Assembly: GCA_905116865.2 (NCBI GenBank)
Contig: CAJHNH020001158.1
Span: 262,001-326,000, forward strand
DNA from: Candidula unifasciata
Lineage: Eukaryota; Mollusca; Gastropoda; Stylommatophora; Geomitridae
DNA length: 64,000 bases
Reading direction: 5' to 3'
Below the pieces are notes generated by a model, which saw only the letters and a list, made by a program, of their open reading frames with translations, was not told the origin of the DNA and did no database searches. Below are positions 1-13,200 of the stretch, piece by piece; the first letter of the stretch is position 1; every line of letters starts with the position of its first letter. The position numbers were made by a program, and so were the translations under genes.

Positions 1-1092
1 ACTACACCGACCTTCTTTACTTCCCAGGTCATTTCCTGGTACAAAGTCACTTATTTAAAAAAAAAAACATTCCACTTGGATGCAGACTTAAATCTAATAA
101 CTTCAGGCAGACTGCCAAATATTTAGTCACTGTGCTGCAGCAAATCCCTTCATACCACAAGTTCACTTGTTCAGCCCCAACCAGGTTTCAACTGAATTCA
201 TTCTACTGCTCAAACTAAATATTTGTCTGATGAAATGAAAACCATTAAGCCACGTGCTTGGTACCCCAAGACTTAAACAAAAACAATATGCCAAGAACTA
301 TGACAAATATTTATTTTTATTTTTAAATAATACTACAAACATTAGTCTACTTGACCAAATAAAATCATATATATTTCTTTACAAAAATACAGCATTATAG
401 TTAGCACTACCCCAGTCAATTAAGTGCATCATTTTTGTTCTGAGACAATCCTGTCTGAACATTCAGATCAAATGAAAACTTCAGCTCCCTGAAACTACTT
501 CATTTTAACTTAATTAGAATAGGAATACACACGTGGGCCTTTGGCATACTGTAAGGTGACACATGTTTGACGTTAATTAAGAATAAACATCACAGCACTC
601 AAGACATTCTCCTAAGTGCTCTGTCCCCATCTTCAGCAACAAGCATAGAGTTTCAATTCTGATGGTACCGGTGACGTGTGACATCAGGTGACAAATAAAG
701 TTAAGCTAAAAGTCAAAAGGACTGACTTCACTGCACCAGGTTTTATCAAATATGGCTCGGTCTCTGTCTGCAGAATGACTAGCCTCAGGCCTCAAGAGTC
801 CCACAAAGCACAAATTTCATAGCTCCGGTGACGATCCCAGGGATCTCCATAAAAATGACACTCATGAAATAAACAGTGCAGATATAAGTTGAGCCCAAAA
901 CCTACAGAGTGCGAGGCTAACAGCTTGACCACTTCGCCACGGAGACCCCCTAAAAGTGACAAATAACTGCCCTGAAGTGCATCTAGGTGACAATCGCCAA
1001 AATTACACTTAAGTGACTGTGATGAAGTGACCAACAACATACTGAATAAAAAAAAAAAAAAAAAAAAAAAAACAATCAGAATGTTAACTTAC
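1..1092. other. Intron after D14 A: SINE and LINE scraps
   Basis: Bases 1-55 match the SINE-A body on the minus strand. About 585-690 matches the RNase H-type LINE 3' end (minus). A poly-A run occupies about 1048-1072. No saposin B exon or other coding signal is visible. Confidence 0.6.
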
Positions 1093-1205
1093 CACAGTGG
1101 CATTCTGAGTGAGCATGGAATCCAAATATTTCACAACGTAATCACACAGGGCACACTGTAGTTCACCAGTAGGTTTCTTATTATCTGCTGGAATGTCAAG
1201 TTTTG
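1093..1205 (-). CDS. Saposin D14, A exon (last exon in window)
   Basis: A 113-nt exon, phase 1 in and phase 0 out, with acceptor TTGCAG and donor GTAAGT. The linker KLDIPADNKKPTG precedes LQCALCDYVVKYLDSMLTQN and ends ATV. Its B exon is not found in the remaining 1.09 kb and must lie left of the window. Confidence 0.9.
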
Positions 1206-4200
1206 CTGCAACATAAATTGTACTTATTAAGATTGACAAGATCAACAGCTCTCTTAACCCTCTTCTCTTATCATAATCTCCATTTCTCTTAATCATATTC
1301 TCCACTTTCACCTCATTCACAGTACTCCAGTCTCTCATCACATTCTCCATTCTCACATCTGTCACAATTCTCCACTCTCTTATCTCATTCTCCATTCTCA
1401 CCTCTGTCATAGTTCTCCACTCTCAGATCACATTCTCCACTCTCAGATCACATTCTCCACTCTCAGATCACATTCTCCACTCTCACATCTGTCACAATTC
1501 TCCACTCTCTCATCTCATTCTCCACTCTCACCTCTGTCACAATTCTCCACTCTCTCATCACATTCTCCACTCTTACCTCTGTCACAATTCTCCACTCTCT
1601 CATTCTCCACTCTCACCTCTGTCACAATTCTCCACTCTCTCATCACATTCTCCACTCTCACCTCTGTCACAATTCTCCACTCTCTCATCTCATTCTCCAC
1701 TCTCACCTCTGTCACAATTCTCCACTCTCTCATTCTCCACTCTCACCTCTGTCACAATTCTCCACTCTCTCATCACATTCTCCACTCTCACCTCTGTCAC
1801 AATTCTCCACTCTCTCATTCTCCACTCTCACCTCTGTCACAATTCTCCACTCTCTCATTCTCCACCACAATTCTCCACTCTCTCATCACATTCTCCACTC
1901 TCACCTCTGTCACAATTCTCCACTCTCTCATCACATTCTCCACTCTTACCTCTGCCACAATTCTCCACTCTCTCATTTTCCACTCTCACCTCTGTCACAA
2001 TTCTCCACTCTCTCATTCTCCACTCTCACCTCTGTCACAATTCTCCACTCTCTCATCACATTCTCCACTCTCACCCCTGTCTCAATTATCTACCATCTCA
2101 TCCCACTCTCATCTGCCTCATATTCCCACCTTCTCATCAATTTTCTCACATGCCAAACACTAAACTCTAGACTTCAGACTTTACCTGGTGGCTCGCAAAA
2201 GTCAATCTTCTGACAAAACTCCATGGGGAAATTGAAGCCATCTAGGATGTTTAGTATATATGCATAGTTCTCTTCCACAAGATGTTCACACAGAGCTTGA
2301 CCAGTCTTCAGATAGCCACACGTGGAACTCAAAATGGCTTTGGATTGTTTCTGATAGAGGTTAAAGAAAACAAACAATTTCACTTATGATCCCCATTCTG
2401 GAGATATAAAGAAAAGATCCAGCCTTTCCCCCTTCCTCCAACAAGCATGCCATAAAAGTGGACTAATTAGGGGTTTCCTACAAAGTCAAAGTGCAAGTGT
2501 ATCTGCCTGAAAAGCAATGAACAGCAATCTGCATAGAATTAAGCCAGATCTTTTAAATGGTTGTGCAGGCAAAACTCAGGTTCTGGATCAAGATATAAGT
2601 CTAGGAGTGGAACAACAACTGAAGATTTAGCTGGAGTTTACAGCCAGTGAACATGAAGAAGATAAGACTGACCTTTTTTTTTGGAAGACTGATGAAAGCT
2701 CTCTCTCCACAAAGTTTATTTTGTCAATCAGGACTGTTTGATTTGGAAATCTGACAAATTGATTTGGAATCTGACAAATCTACTTTTCATTGAGGTTGAT
2801 TTTGTTTCCATCATAGAAACTGATCAAGTATGGGCTGGTACTGATTTGGTTTCATTCAGATTGACAAGCAGTATATTCCTCCTAAGCAAGCTGTAGAAGT
2901 GCTAAACCATGCAGTCCTGAGGTGGCAAAGTTCACATATAGTCTAGGGGAAGCATCTTTAGCCAGACTAGTGTCTTCCCATTGGGGCTTTCTGTGGTGAA
3001 ATGGTTAAGCAATTTGCCTTGAACCCTGAAGGCCGTGGGTTCAGTGTGAGGTTCTGTCTTTCGGTTTGTGAGGGCATGTGGTTTGAAAATCTATGGGGTT
3101 GTTGTTGGGGTTATGTGCTTTGTGCAACCCTATCGGTGCAGAGGAAGACCATACTTCATGGGATTTAAAAAAAACCAAAGCAATAAATAAAAAAACAAAC
3201 TGTTTGCCCCTCCATCTCACCCAATTCTCCACTCTTCACACATTTTTGGGAATTGTAAAAAAAAAAAACATTTAACATAGGTCTCATAAAAAAATCCTAA
3301 CAATTCCCTTTTTGAACCAAATCAATATTAATTTCAATTGACAATAAGAGACTTAATCAGTTAACATGAATGCAGCAGTGAAACTAGGTGAAACTGTGTC
3401 TACCAAAACCAGAACCTAGTACACAATAAATGCATGCTGAAACTTACCTGCCAGAAAGGATAACGCAATGCGGTCTGAATATCGTACATAACAAATTTAC
3501 AAGCGCTGCAGTACTCTACGTATGGTGCAGGTGTGGTTGTTGTAGTACTCTTAGTGGCCAACAGCAATGACTTTGGTGCAGCTTCAAAGCAAGGAAGAAA
3601 AATCAGTTCTAATATTAGGAACTGATAACAACAAATATAAAACAAATAACGTACAAACATTTAAAAAAAAAAGTTGTATAACATAAACTTGTATTACATA
3701 CATTGCATACAATAACCAATGCAATACAAAGATACACTCTATGGGGAACCACAACAGACCTGTTACTGACATGCAAATTCACAGAGGCAGCCGACCTGAC
3801 AATCTAACTGGAGCATATGAAACGAAATGCAAAGAAGAAGATCTCCCCCCCCCCCCCCCCCCCCTACACTGCAAGAGTATCAAAGCTGTTAAATAGGTGA
3901 ATTGGCCACTCTCCAAAGATGCCATGTCATCAAAAAACATTGCTAGTTTATTTTCTGGCTTACCTTTCACTTGGCTGGAACACAGCTTTAAATAACTACA
4001 GATCTGATCCGGTGGGAAAGTCTCCAAAAGCTTCAGAATTATACTGGTGTAGTTGTCAACAAAACTGACACATTCAGATTTCAAAGTTGTTGGCATCAAG
4101 TTGCACATGCGATCCAAGGCTGCCTCAATTTCTTGCTAAAAAGGGAAAACACATAAATAATGTATCAAAACATAGGTAACAAACTCATGCAGTATCAAGA

Positions 4201-7200
4201 AGTTCATTGTGCATTCATGTGTATCTACAAACACAATACCTTTTTTTCAACAGTGTGCATCTTTTCCAAATGCTTCACTAAAACATTCAGCCTCTAATGT
4301 CAATGTAAATTTTATTTTCATGATGTCAGCAATCGTCAGTCCCTGCGGACCATACAGTTGTGCCACTGATTCTGGGAACAACATCTGCTATACATGTAAC
4401 TGTAATGTACAATGCAGCAATGCAGTCTCTGTCATACAGTACACATAAAAACATTGATGTTCTATCATTCTGAGGCTGGTTTTCTCTCAGACATCTATAG
4501 CTTGCTGCACTTTGCCTCTTGCATGCTTTGACTGTCTGCCTCCAAGAGAGTTGGTCCACAGATAATCTCTCCCAAATGTCTGTGTCAATATTAATATCTT
4601 TCCTGTCACGTCTGCATATGCTCCTTGCGTAGTGGCCTTCCTGCAGATCTAATCCCTGTTACCAGTTCACCATACAGGAGATAGTTTGGAATATGACCGT
4701 CCTCCAAGACAGAGACATGTGCCAACTAGTGCAGACCACATTGCTTCAGTAGACAGTGCAGTGTTGGCATTCCTGTTCTTTCAGTTAGGGACAAAGTCTT
4801 GCCATGATACATCATGAATGTGTCTCATACTGCACATGTAGAAATTATTCAAGTTGAGCGACGCTGTGGTAGCCTCTCCAGGGCATAGGCCTGGGCATGT
4901 TCAATTAAAGTACAGGCTGTTGCCCAGGTAGCAGGTACCCCCTCTCCATGTTGCCAGCAATGCCAAGAAAAGAGAAAGTGCCAATATAGCTTGGCACCGA
5001 AGACATTGCAAAAATTGTCAGAGCAGCAGTGTAAACACCGCTGAATCTTAGGAATTCCAGCTCCATGATTTTTCCTCAGGTTTTACTCTCAAAGTGCTTT
5101 CCCAAAATAAGGTATTTTTTTTCTTCATATTAGTCTGATTATGTCAGACCGAAACAATTAATTACAGTTAATTAAAACGTTCCTTATATTTGAGTTTGGG
5201 GCCTCACTGTTGGAGGAAGACAAAGAATAGACCAACTGCCTCCATCTAACAAGCATGTTGTGAAAGCCAACTAATTAGGGGTGTTTCCTTTATAGTCGGA
5301 GTGCATCTGCCTGAAAGGCAACCTACCACTGTACACAAATAAGCCGGATCTGTGAAATGGATGTGCACTCAAAACTAAAGTTCTGGAACAAGACCAAAGC
5401 AGAATAATCAGAACTTTCTGTAGGAGTTAACAGCTGGTGATTGTCTGGGCAGGCTCCAGGCATGCAACCACAAAGTCCATTGCAACTGACCACCACAGGA
5501 GGAGAGAGCTGATCAGACGGTCTACAGAAACTGGTGACCCAACGACTCTCAGTGTTACAGGATGATGATGCTGATGAATGATAAGAAGAAGAAGATTAAA
5601 GTAAAAAAGTGGGGTACTGGGATCCCATTGGTGGGAGTGATTGGGGCTGCCTCTCTAACAAGTATGTCGTAAAAGGTGACTAATAAGGGGTTTGTTTAAA
5701 TCAGATGTCGCTCGCCTGTGGATCAGAAAGCCATGGGTGTGCCCCCCCCCACCCCCCTCATTTTTTCTTCCAAAAATGACCTCGGCTTTCAGGTCGAGCC
5801 TTGAGTGGGTACCAGGTATAGTCCTGGAAATTAAAGACGGCTGACATGATGCTGACCATATCGCCCATCGAGTGTTGACTGGTCTAAAAAATACAGTTCT
5901 AGCCCTATATGCCTAATACACCTGAAGGCATAGAAAAAGGATGTTTACTTTTTTATTCACATCGGATGTGTTGAGCTTAAAGCTAGATACTGCAGCCTAA
6001 CTGTTAACCACAGCATAGCATGCCAACCAGCCTTTTAAGGGCAAACACAGAACAACTTCCAAAGGCAGAATGAGTTAAAGCGACACCTGCCTGGTATTCA
6101 AAAAAGTTAATGACTGATTTAAAATATTTACAAGATTCTGTTTAAATTCAAGAAAATTTAGAAAATAGTTTAATACATAGATTGACAGACAGGAAGACAG
6201 TACATATTATGCAGCCAGCTTAAGCCTACCAGACCGCTGGCCAGATTTTCCTGAAATTTCTAAACCTGACGCTATACCGCTGCCCCTAATTTTCAGCTAT
6301 TTGCGTAGGACGTGAAAAAGATGAATCACAGACTAAAAATAACTAGCCAATCTTCATCAGACCTCGTCGATAGTCTTCCTAGATGTGAAAAAATTCTGAA
6401 AATTCACAATAAAACGAGCGGCTGATGAACCAAGCACTTCGACAGGAAAGTGAAGTAGGTCTAGGATTTTCACAGTACAAGCAAAATCTGGTATTCACTT
6501 TGTGAAACAAGGTTGATCCTGCTGGGTGGATTAGCACACAAAGGTGAAATATTGGCACTAGATGAAAGGTTTAACCTATTTTCTACAAAGTCTCCAAGTT
6601 TCGACATTTTTCTAACCACTTGTTTGCATGTAATTACTATTTGTGTATATCATGTTGGTTTTTTTTGCGTTAATGCCCAGGAGCTCAGGTAAAGGGGGCA
6701 GTTAGGTTCAGGGCCTCAGGTCTGGTAAGGTTAATGAACAAATTTCAAACCCACACCACTTTGTGTCTGGGATAATGTGAGGCTGAAGGGTTCTAGTTTT
6801 TGTTTGCTTTGATATCTTTTCATTAAACCTTTAGAGAGTTGGATAAGCCAGATGTTCGCATTTTGGCAGTACTTTAAAAAGAATGTTATGTATCTTAGCG
6901 GTCATCTCTTTGGGAGGTTTACTTCAAGAGCAACTTCAACACATCTGCATGCCTTTAAAATAATATCCAAAGGATGCTAACTACCTGGGACCTCTGGTGA
7001 GATGCTTGCCACTCTGCCTGGTGCCTATCTGTCTGCACCTTTCTCAGCATGCTTTCCGAGTCAGTTACAAGCACAGCATGTGTATATGCAGCTGGTTCTA
7101 AAGCCAGTAGAAGGTTGCAATGACTGCCTCTATCTCCATTCTCAAACTAGATGTTGTGATATCACATTTTAGGCTTTCTGCGCTAAGTATCGTCAATTTG

Positions 7201-10200
7201 CTTTGCTATGAACCACCATGCTCTTCTTCTGCTTCTCAAAAGAGAGTCATCGGTATAGATAACCACAACCAATGGGAGGGAACTGTTCACAAATTCAGAC
7301 AGCAGTCAAAAAGATGTTCATCATGTAGCAGTACCAACAAAGGAAATGATCACATATTTGAAGTCACCGCAATGAGATAGTTACTTCAAAACTCAAATAA
7401 AAGAAAACAACAATGTTTGGTCTGTATTCACAGCGGAGGTTGACAGCAACAGATTGTACCATCACTGATGTCAATAGGAATACTGTATGATGAGGCCCCA
7501 ATATCTTTCAACTTAAACTAATGTCAGAAAATGAACCTGATATTGCAACATAATATTGATAAACAAAACAAAACGAATCAAGATTTTACCTCTGTTGCAT
7601 TCTGAGCAAGAAGTGAGTCCAAATACTGGACAATATATTCACACAGAGCACACTGTGGTCCAGCGGTAAGTTTCTTGATGTTTACTGGAGCATGAGGCTT
7701 CACTGGAATATACAATACAACTGGTTGAATAGAATACTGCTAATTTCTATATAATGCTTCTTCTCAAAGTCCATACCGTGTGGCACTAGTGGTCATGTCT
7801 ATCCACAACATTCTGTCTCGTGTACTTTCAATCAACTCTGACACAGATGATCTTCTATGCCATGATGTCAGACAGTTTAGTGTCTTCTCTCTTGGTCTCC
7901 CTCTGCCTCTCTTCCCCTCTAGCTTTCCCACTGTCACAAAGTACTCTAATTGTCTCCTTCTCAAGACATGACCAAAGAATGTAGACTGTCTCCCTCTTAT
8001 GTAGGCAATCAGTTCTCTTCTTGAGTCAGTTTCTTTCAAGTCAGCTTCAATACTCTTTCTATTTGTTCAAGATATTCTCATCGTCCGTCTATAAAACCAT
8101 ATCTCCGCAGCTTCCAAATAATCTTTTGCTAATCAACCAACTGTCCATGGTTCACTTCCATATATCAGGATGGGATTTATATAGCTTTTCAGAATTCTCT
8201 TTCGTCTCAATTGACAAAGAAAGACTACAGAATTTTCAAGTCCTGACTTTCTAAATGGAATGTGCTAAAGTCTTTTAGTTGTTTTTCCTCTTCCACGTTT
8301 GCTCTTAAAAGGTAACATTGTGCTGTGATATATGTACCTTTCAGCTCAAGATATATGATTTCACCAAGCCTTAATTCAATCAATCAATCAGCATGTACTT
8401 TACGGAACATCACTCTCTTTAAGGCATGCCTGAAAGTCTCTATTTTCCTAGCCAATTTTCCAGCCCTGTGTGCTTTCATAGCCAATGCAACTTCAATGTC
8501 CCGCATTCACCTTTTGCAGAGGTCGTCTTCTGCCTCATTTTCCAGAAACAACCTTTAATTAGTCAGCTTTTATGACATATGTGTTAATTAACTTTTTTTG
8601 TATCTGAAATTCTGTAGTCTTTCTTTGTCAATTAAGACAAGAAAGAGAATTCTGAAAAGCTATATAAATCCTATCCTGATATATGGAAGTGAATCATGGA
8701 CAGTTTGTTGATTAGCAAAAGATTATTTGGAAGCTGCACTGAGCACAGTGAAGTGAATCTATTCTCTACTACCCTTCCCCCAAATCTGGGACCTGAGTTT
8801 TGGGTCCAGCAGACAGTATTTTCAAGTTGATGGCAATGTGAAGTTTTGCTGAAATGCATTTTGTGTGTGCGTGTGGTAAACAAAATACATTCTTTTGGGC
8901 ACTTTGACCATTTACCAGACGATAGTGTTATATTGTGCTATGAGGAGGCACGGGACTCACAGCCTATGGTGATGTCAATGTGACTAGCAAGACATGCCTG
9001 CATTAAGAAAAGTCTTCCACAATCATAGCATGGAATTTCAGGACTGTTGCTGCCATCATTTGTGTTTAGTCTGTTTCTTCTCAGATGTTCAGCTTTCATC
9101 CTTTCTGTAATAATTTATTTCTTTATTCTCATTCCCTTTCCTGATGTGTCCCCTCCACACAACACGGTCCATGGCATTTTGTTCCCTCGAGCCCACCTCA
9201 ATACCTGTATTATTCATGTCTCATTTTCCCACATCTTCATATCGTAGAGGTCGGTCTCAATATCTTCTACCTGTCTTTAATTCACCATAAAGGATGTTCT
9301 TTGGGACTCTGCCATCCTCCATTCTCCAGGTGTGACCCAGCCATCTGAGCCTTCGTAGACTGAGCATTGAACAGACTGCTGAAAAACTTGTTCTTCCCGA
9401 CACCTCAGTGTTTGTAATTTTGTCCTGCCACTTAATGCCAAGTTTCAACTAATAAATAATAAATGACAGCAATGATTAAAATGACAACAGCTTACATCTG
9501 TCAGCTTCAAGCCTCAGAAATGAGGTATCTGAGAAAGGTGGTCCAAGTGGTAAGAAGGGACAAAGTTTGCAATCAGACAATACATCATGACCTTGAAACT
9601 CAGGCCTCACAAACTCGAATAGATTAGCCACAGTTATGATGGTATGGACATATATGCAGAATGGGAGAGAATTAGACACCAAGGCAGACATGGGAGGCCA
9701 AGAACCAATGAATCAGACTGTAGGACAACCCAGGGTTCGCTAGGAAGACAACTGACAGTTCATGACTGATACAGGACTGGAATTGAACAAAGCTACACAC
9801 AAAACTGCTGACAGAGAAGTCTGATGATCTCTCTGGCAAACCTCTACACCCCAAGGTAGAAGAGGAGCGACCAAAAAAGTATAAAAATGAATTGCTTACA
9901 TTTCAGGCTCTCTTCTGTTTCAGCCCTTTGTCTGCCAATAGAGCATAGGCTCTCAACCAACTCACACCAGCCCCTCCTATCCTTTGATAATACATGCAGC
10001 TCACCTATGTCCTTCTATTTTTCATCTCATTATTTCTGGCTTTTACTACTCACAAATGACCAAGCCACACTGCCTATATTTTCTGAGGTGTACTCTTGTA
10101 TAATAAAAATGAGAGACATTACCATCAGCAAAAAACATAGTGAAAAACCCATTAAAATTACCTGTCAGTAAAAAAATTCTGGAGACTTCTTAAATTATTG

Positions 10201-13200
10201 CAAGGAGACAAGGTCAATGGCAATATAACGAGGCTTCAATGTGATTAAATAAAGTATGTACAGGCCCCATAGTGTGCACGTCAGATGGGACCACAAACAC
10301 CTGAGCATATTCTGCAGGCCTGCCCACTATACTTTACAACTATGAAGACAAACTGACCTCAACAGCAAGTGTGCTCTGCAAGCTATGGGGAACAACAAAG
10401 GACCTACAACTGACATGCTAATTCATAGAGGCAACCCACCTGATGATCAAATTTGAGTACATCAAACCAATCGTTAAAAAAAAAAGATCTCTCTCCCCCC
10501 CCCCCCTTTTTTTCCCCACACACACACACTATTTAGCTGTAAAAGTACCAAAGCTGTTCTATGGGTGAACTAGCCACTCTCCACAGATGCCATGTCATCA
10601 AAAAACATTGCAAGTTTATTTTCTCATTTACCTTTCACTTGGCTGGAACACAGCTTTAAATAACTACAGATCTGATCCGGTGGGAAAGTCTCCAAAAGCT
10701 TCAGGATTATACTGGTGTAGTTGTCAACAAAACTGACACATTCAGATTTCAAAGTTGTTGGCATCAAGTTGCACATGCGATCCAAGGCTGCCTCAATTTC
10801 TTGCTAAAAAGAGAAAACACAAAAATAATGTATCAAAACATAGGTAACAAACTCATGCAGTATCAAGAAATTCATTGTGCATTCATGTGTATCTACAAAT
10901 ACAATAAATTTTTTTAAACAGTGTGCATCTTTGCTGTGACACCTGGTTCCTCCCCGTTGCATCCTTCTCTTCAGGCCATGATATTCTAATTATGCCTCCG
11001 CACTGTTCACTCATTCCCAAAGGGTCCTGACAATATCTAGCTTCTAATGCACAAATTGACCACTGAATGGTGCAGAAGAAGACAATCTGTCTACCTGTTA
11101 ATTTCCCAATGCATCTACATGCCTTGGATAAAATATATAAAGGATGCTAACTACCTGGGACCTCTGGTGAGATGCTTGCCACTCTGCGTGGTGCCTATCT
11201 GTCTCCACCTTTCTCAGCATGCTTTCCGGGTCAGTTACAATCACAGCATGTGTGTATGCAGCTGGTCCTAAAGCCAGCAGAAGGTTGCAATGACTGCCTC
11301 TATCTCCATTCTCAAACTAGATGTTGTGATATCATATTTTAGGCTTTCTGCGCTAGGTGTTGTCGATTTGCTTTGCTATGAACCACCATGCTCTTCTTCT
11401 GCTTCTCAAAAGAGAGTCACCAGTATAGATAACCCCAACCCCTGGGCGGGAACTGTTCACAAATTCAGACAGCAGTCAAAAATATGTTCATCATGTAGCA
11501 GTACCAACAAAGAAATGATCACATATTTGAAGTCACCGCAATGAGATATTTACTTCTAAACTCAAATAAAAAAACAAAACAATGTTTGGTCTGCATTCAC
11601 AACGGAGATTGACAGCAACAGACTGTACCATTATGGATATCAATAGGAATACTGTATAATGAGGCCCCAATCTCTTTCAATTTACATCAATGTCAGAAAA
11701 TGCACCTGAAATTGCAACTAAATTGATAAGGAAAAAACAATTAAAATAAATAAATGAATCAAGATTTTTACCTTTGTTGCATTCTGAGCAAGAAGTTTGT
11801 CCAAATACTGGACAATATATTCACACAGAGCACACTGTGGTCCAGCGGTAAGTTTCTTGATATTTACTGGAGCACGAGGCTTCACTGGAATATACAATAC
11901 AATTGGTTGAATAGAATACTGATAATTTCTATATACTGCTTCTTCTCAAAGTCCATATCGTGTGGCACTGGTGGTCATATCTATCCACAGCCTTCTGACT
12001 CGTGTACTTTCAATCAACTCTGTAGACAGTTTAGCGTCTTCTCTCTTGGTCTCCCTCTGCCTCTCTTCCCCTCTAGCTTTCCCACTGTCATAAAGTACTC
12101 CAATTGTCTCCTTCTCAAGACATGACCAAAGAATGTAGAATGTTTTAAATTTTGTCCTGCCACTTAACACGAAGTATAAATTAATAAATAATAAATGACA
12201 GCAATGATTAAAATGACAACAGCTTACAGCAGCCAGCTTCAAGCCTCAGAAACGAGGTATCTGAGAAAGGTGGTCCAAGTGACAAGAAGGGACAAAGTTT
12301 GCAATCAGACAATACATCATGACCTTGAAACTCAGGCCTTACAAACTCGAATAGATCAGCCATAGTTATGATGGTCTGGACATATATGCAGAATGGGAGA
12401 GAATTTGACATCATGGCAAACATGGGAGGCCAAGAACCAATAAACCAGACTGCAGGACAACCCAGGGTTCGCTAGGAAGACAACTGACAGTTCATGACTG
12501 ATACAGGACTGGAATTGAACAAAGCCACACACAAAAAACTGCTGACAGAGAAGTCTGATGATCTCTCTGGCAAACCTCTATACCCCATGGTAGAAGAGCA
12601 GCGACCAAAAAAAAGTATAAAAATGTGCACGTGTGACAGTGTGCACGTCAGATGGGACCACAAACACCTGAGCATATTCTGCAGGCCTGCCCACAATACT
12701 TTACAACTATGAAGATAAATTGACCTCAACAGCAAGTGTGCTGCCTACTATACTTTACAACTATGAAGATAAACTGACCTCAACAGCAAGTGTGCTGCCT
12801 ACTATACTTTACAACTATGAAGATAAATTGACCTCAACAGCAAGTGTGCTGCCTACTATACTTTACAACTATGAAGATAAATTGACCTCAACAGCAAGTG
12901 TGCTGCCTACTATACTTTACAACTATGAAGATAAATTGACCTCAACAGCAAGTGTGCTGCCCACTATACTTTACAACTATGAAGATAAACTGACCTTAAC
13001 AGCAAGTGTGTTCTGCAAGCTATGGGGAACCACGAAGGCCCTACAAATGACATGATAATTCACAGAGGCAACCCACCTGATAATCTAATTTGAGTACATC
13101 AAACCAATCATAAAGAAGTAGAATAAGATTTCCCCCTCTCCCCTTTTTCTAGACTATTGAGCTGCAGTAGTACCAAAGCTGTTTTATGGGTGAACTAGCC

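Noticed and set aside
4209..4448. A short plus frame with many cysteines
   Set aside because: The region is paralogous intron shared by three units and the frame is not kept in the other copies.
12720..13055. A 111-codon plus frame with 18-residue repeats
   Set aside because: The repeat is a 54-bp minisatellite in an intron, single-copy in the paralogous intron and not conserved as protein.
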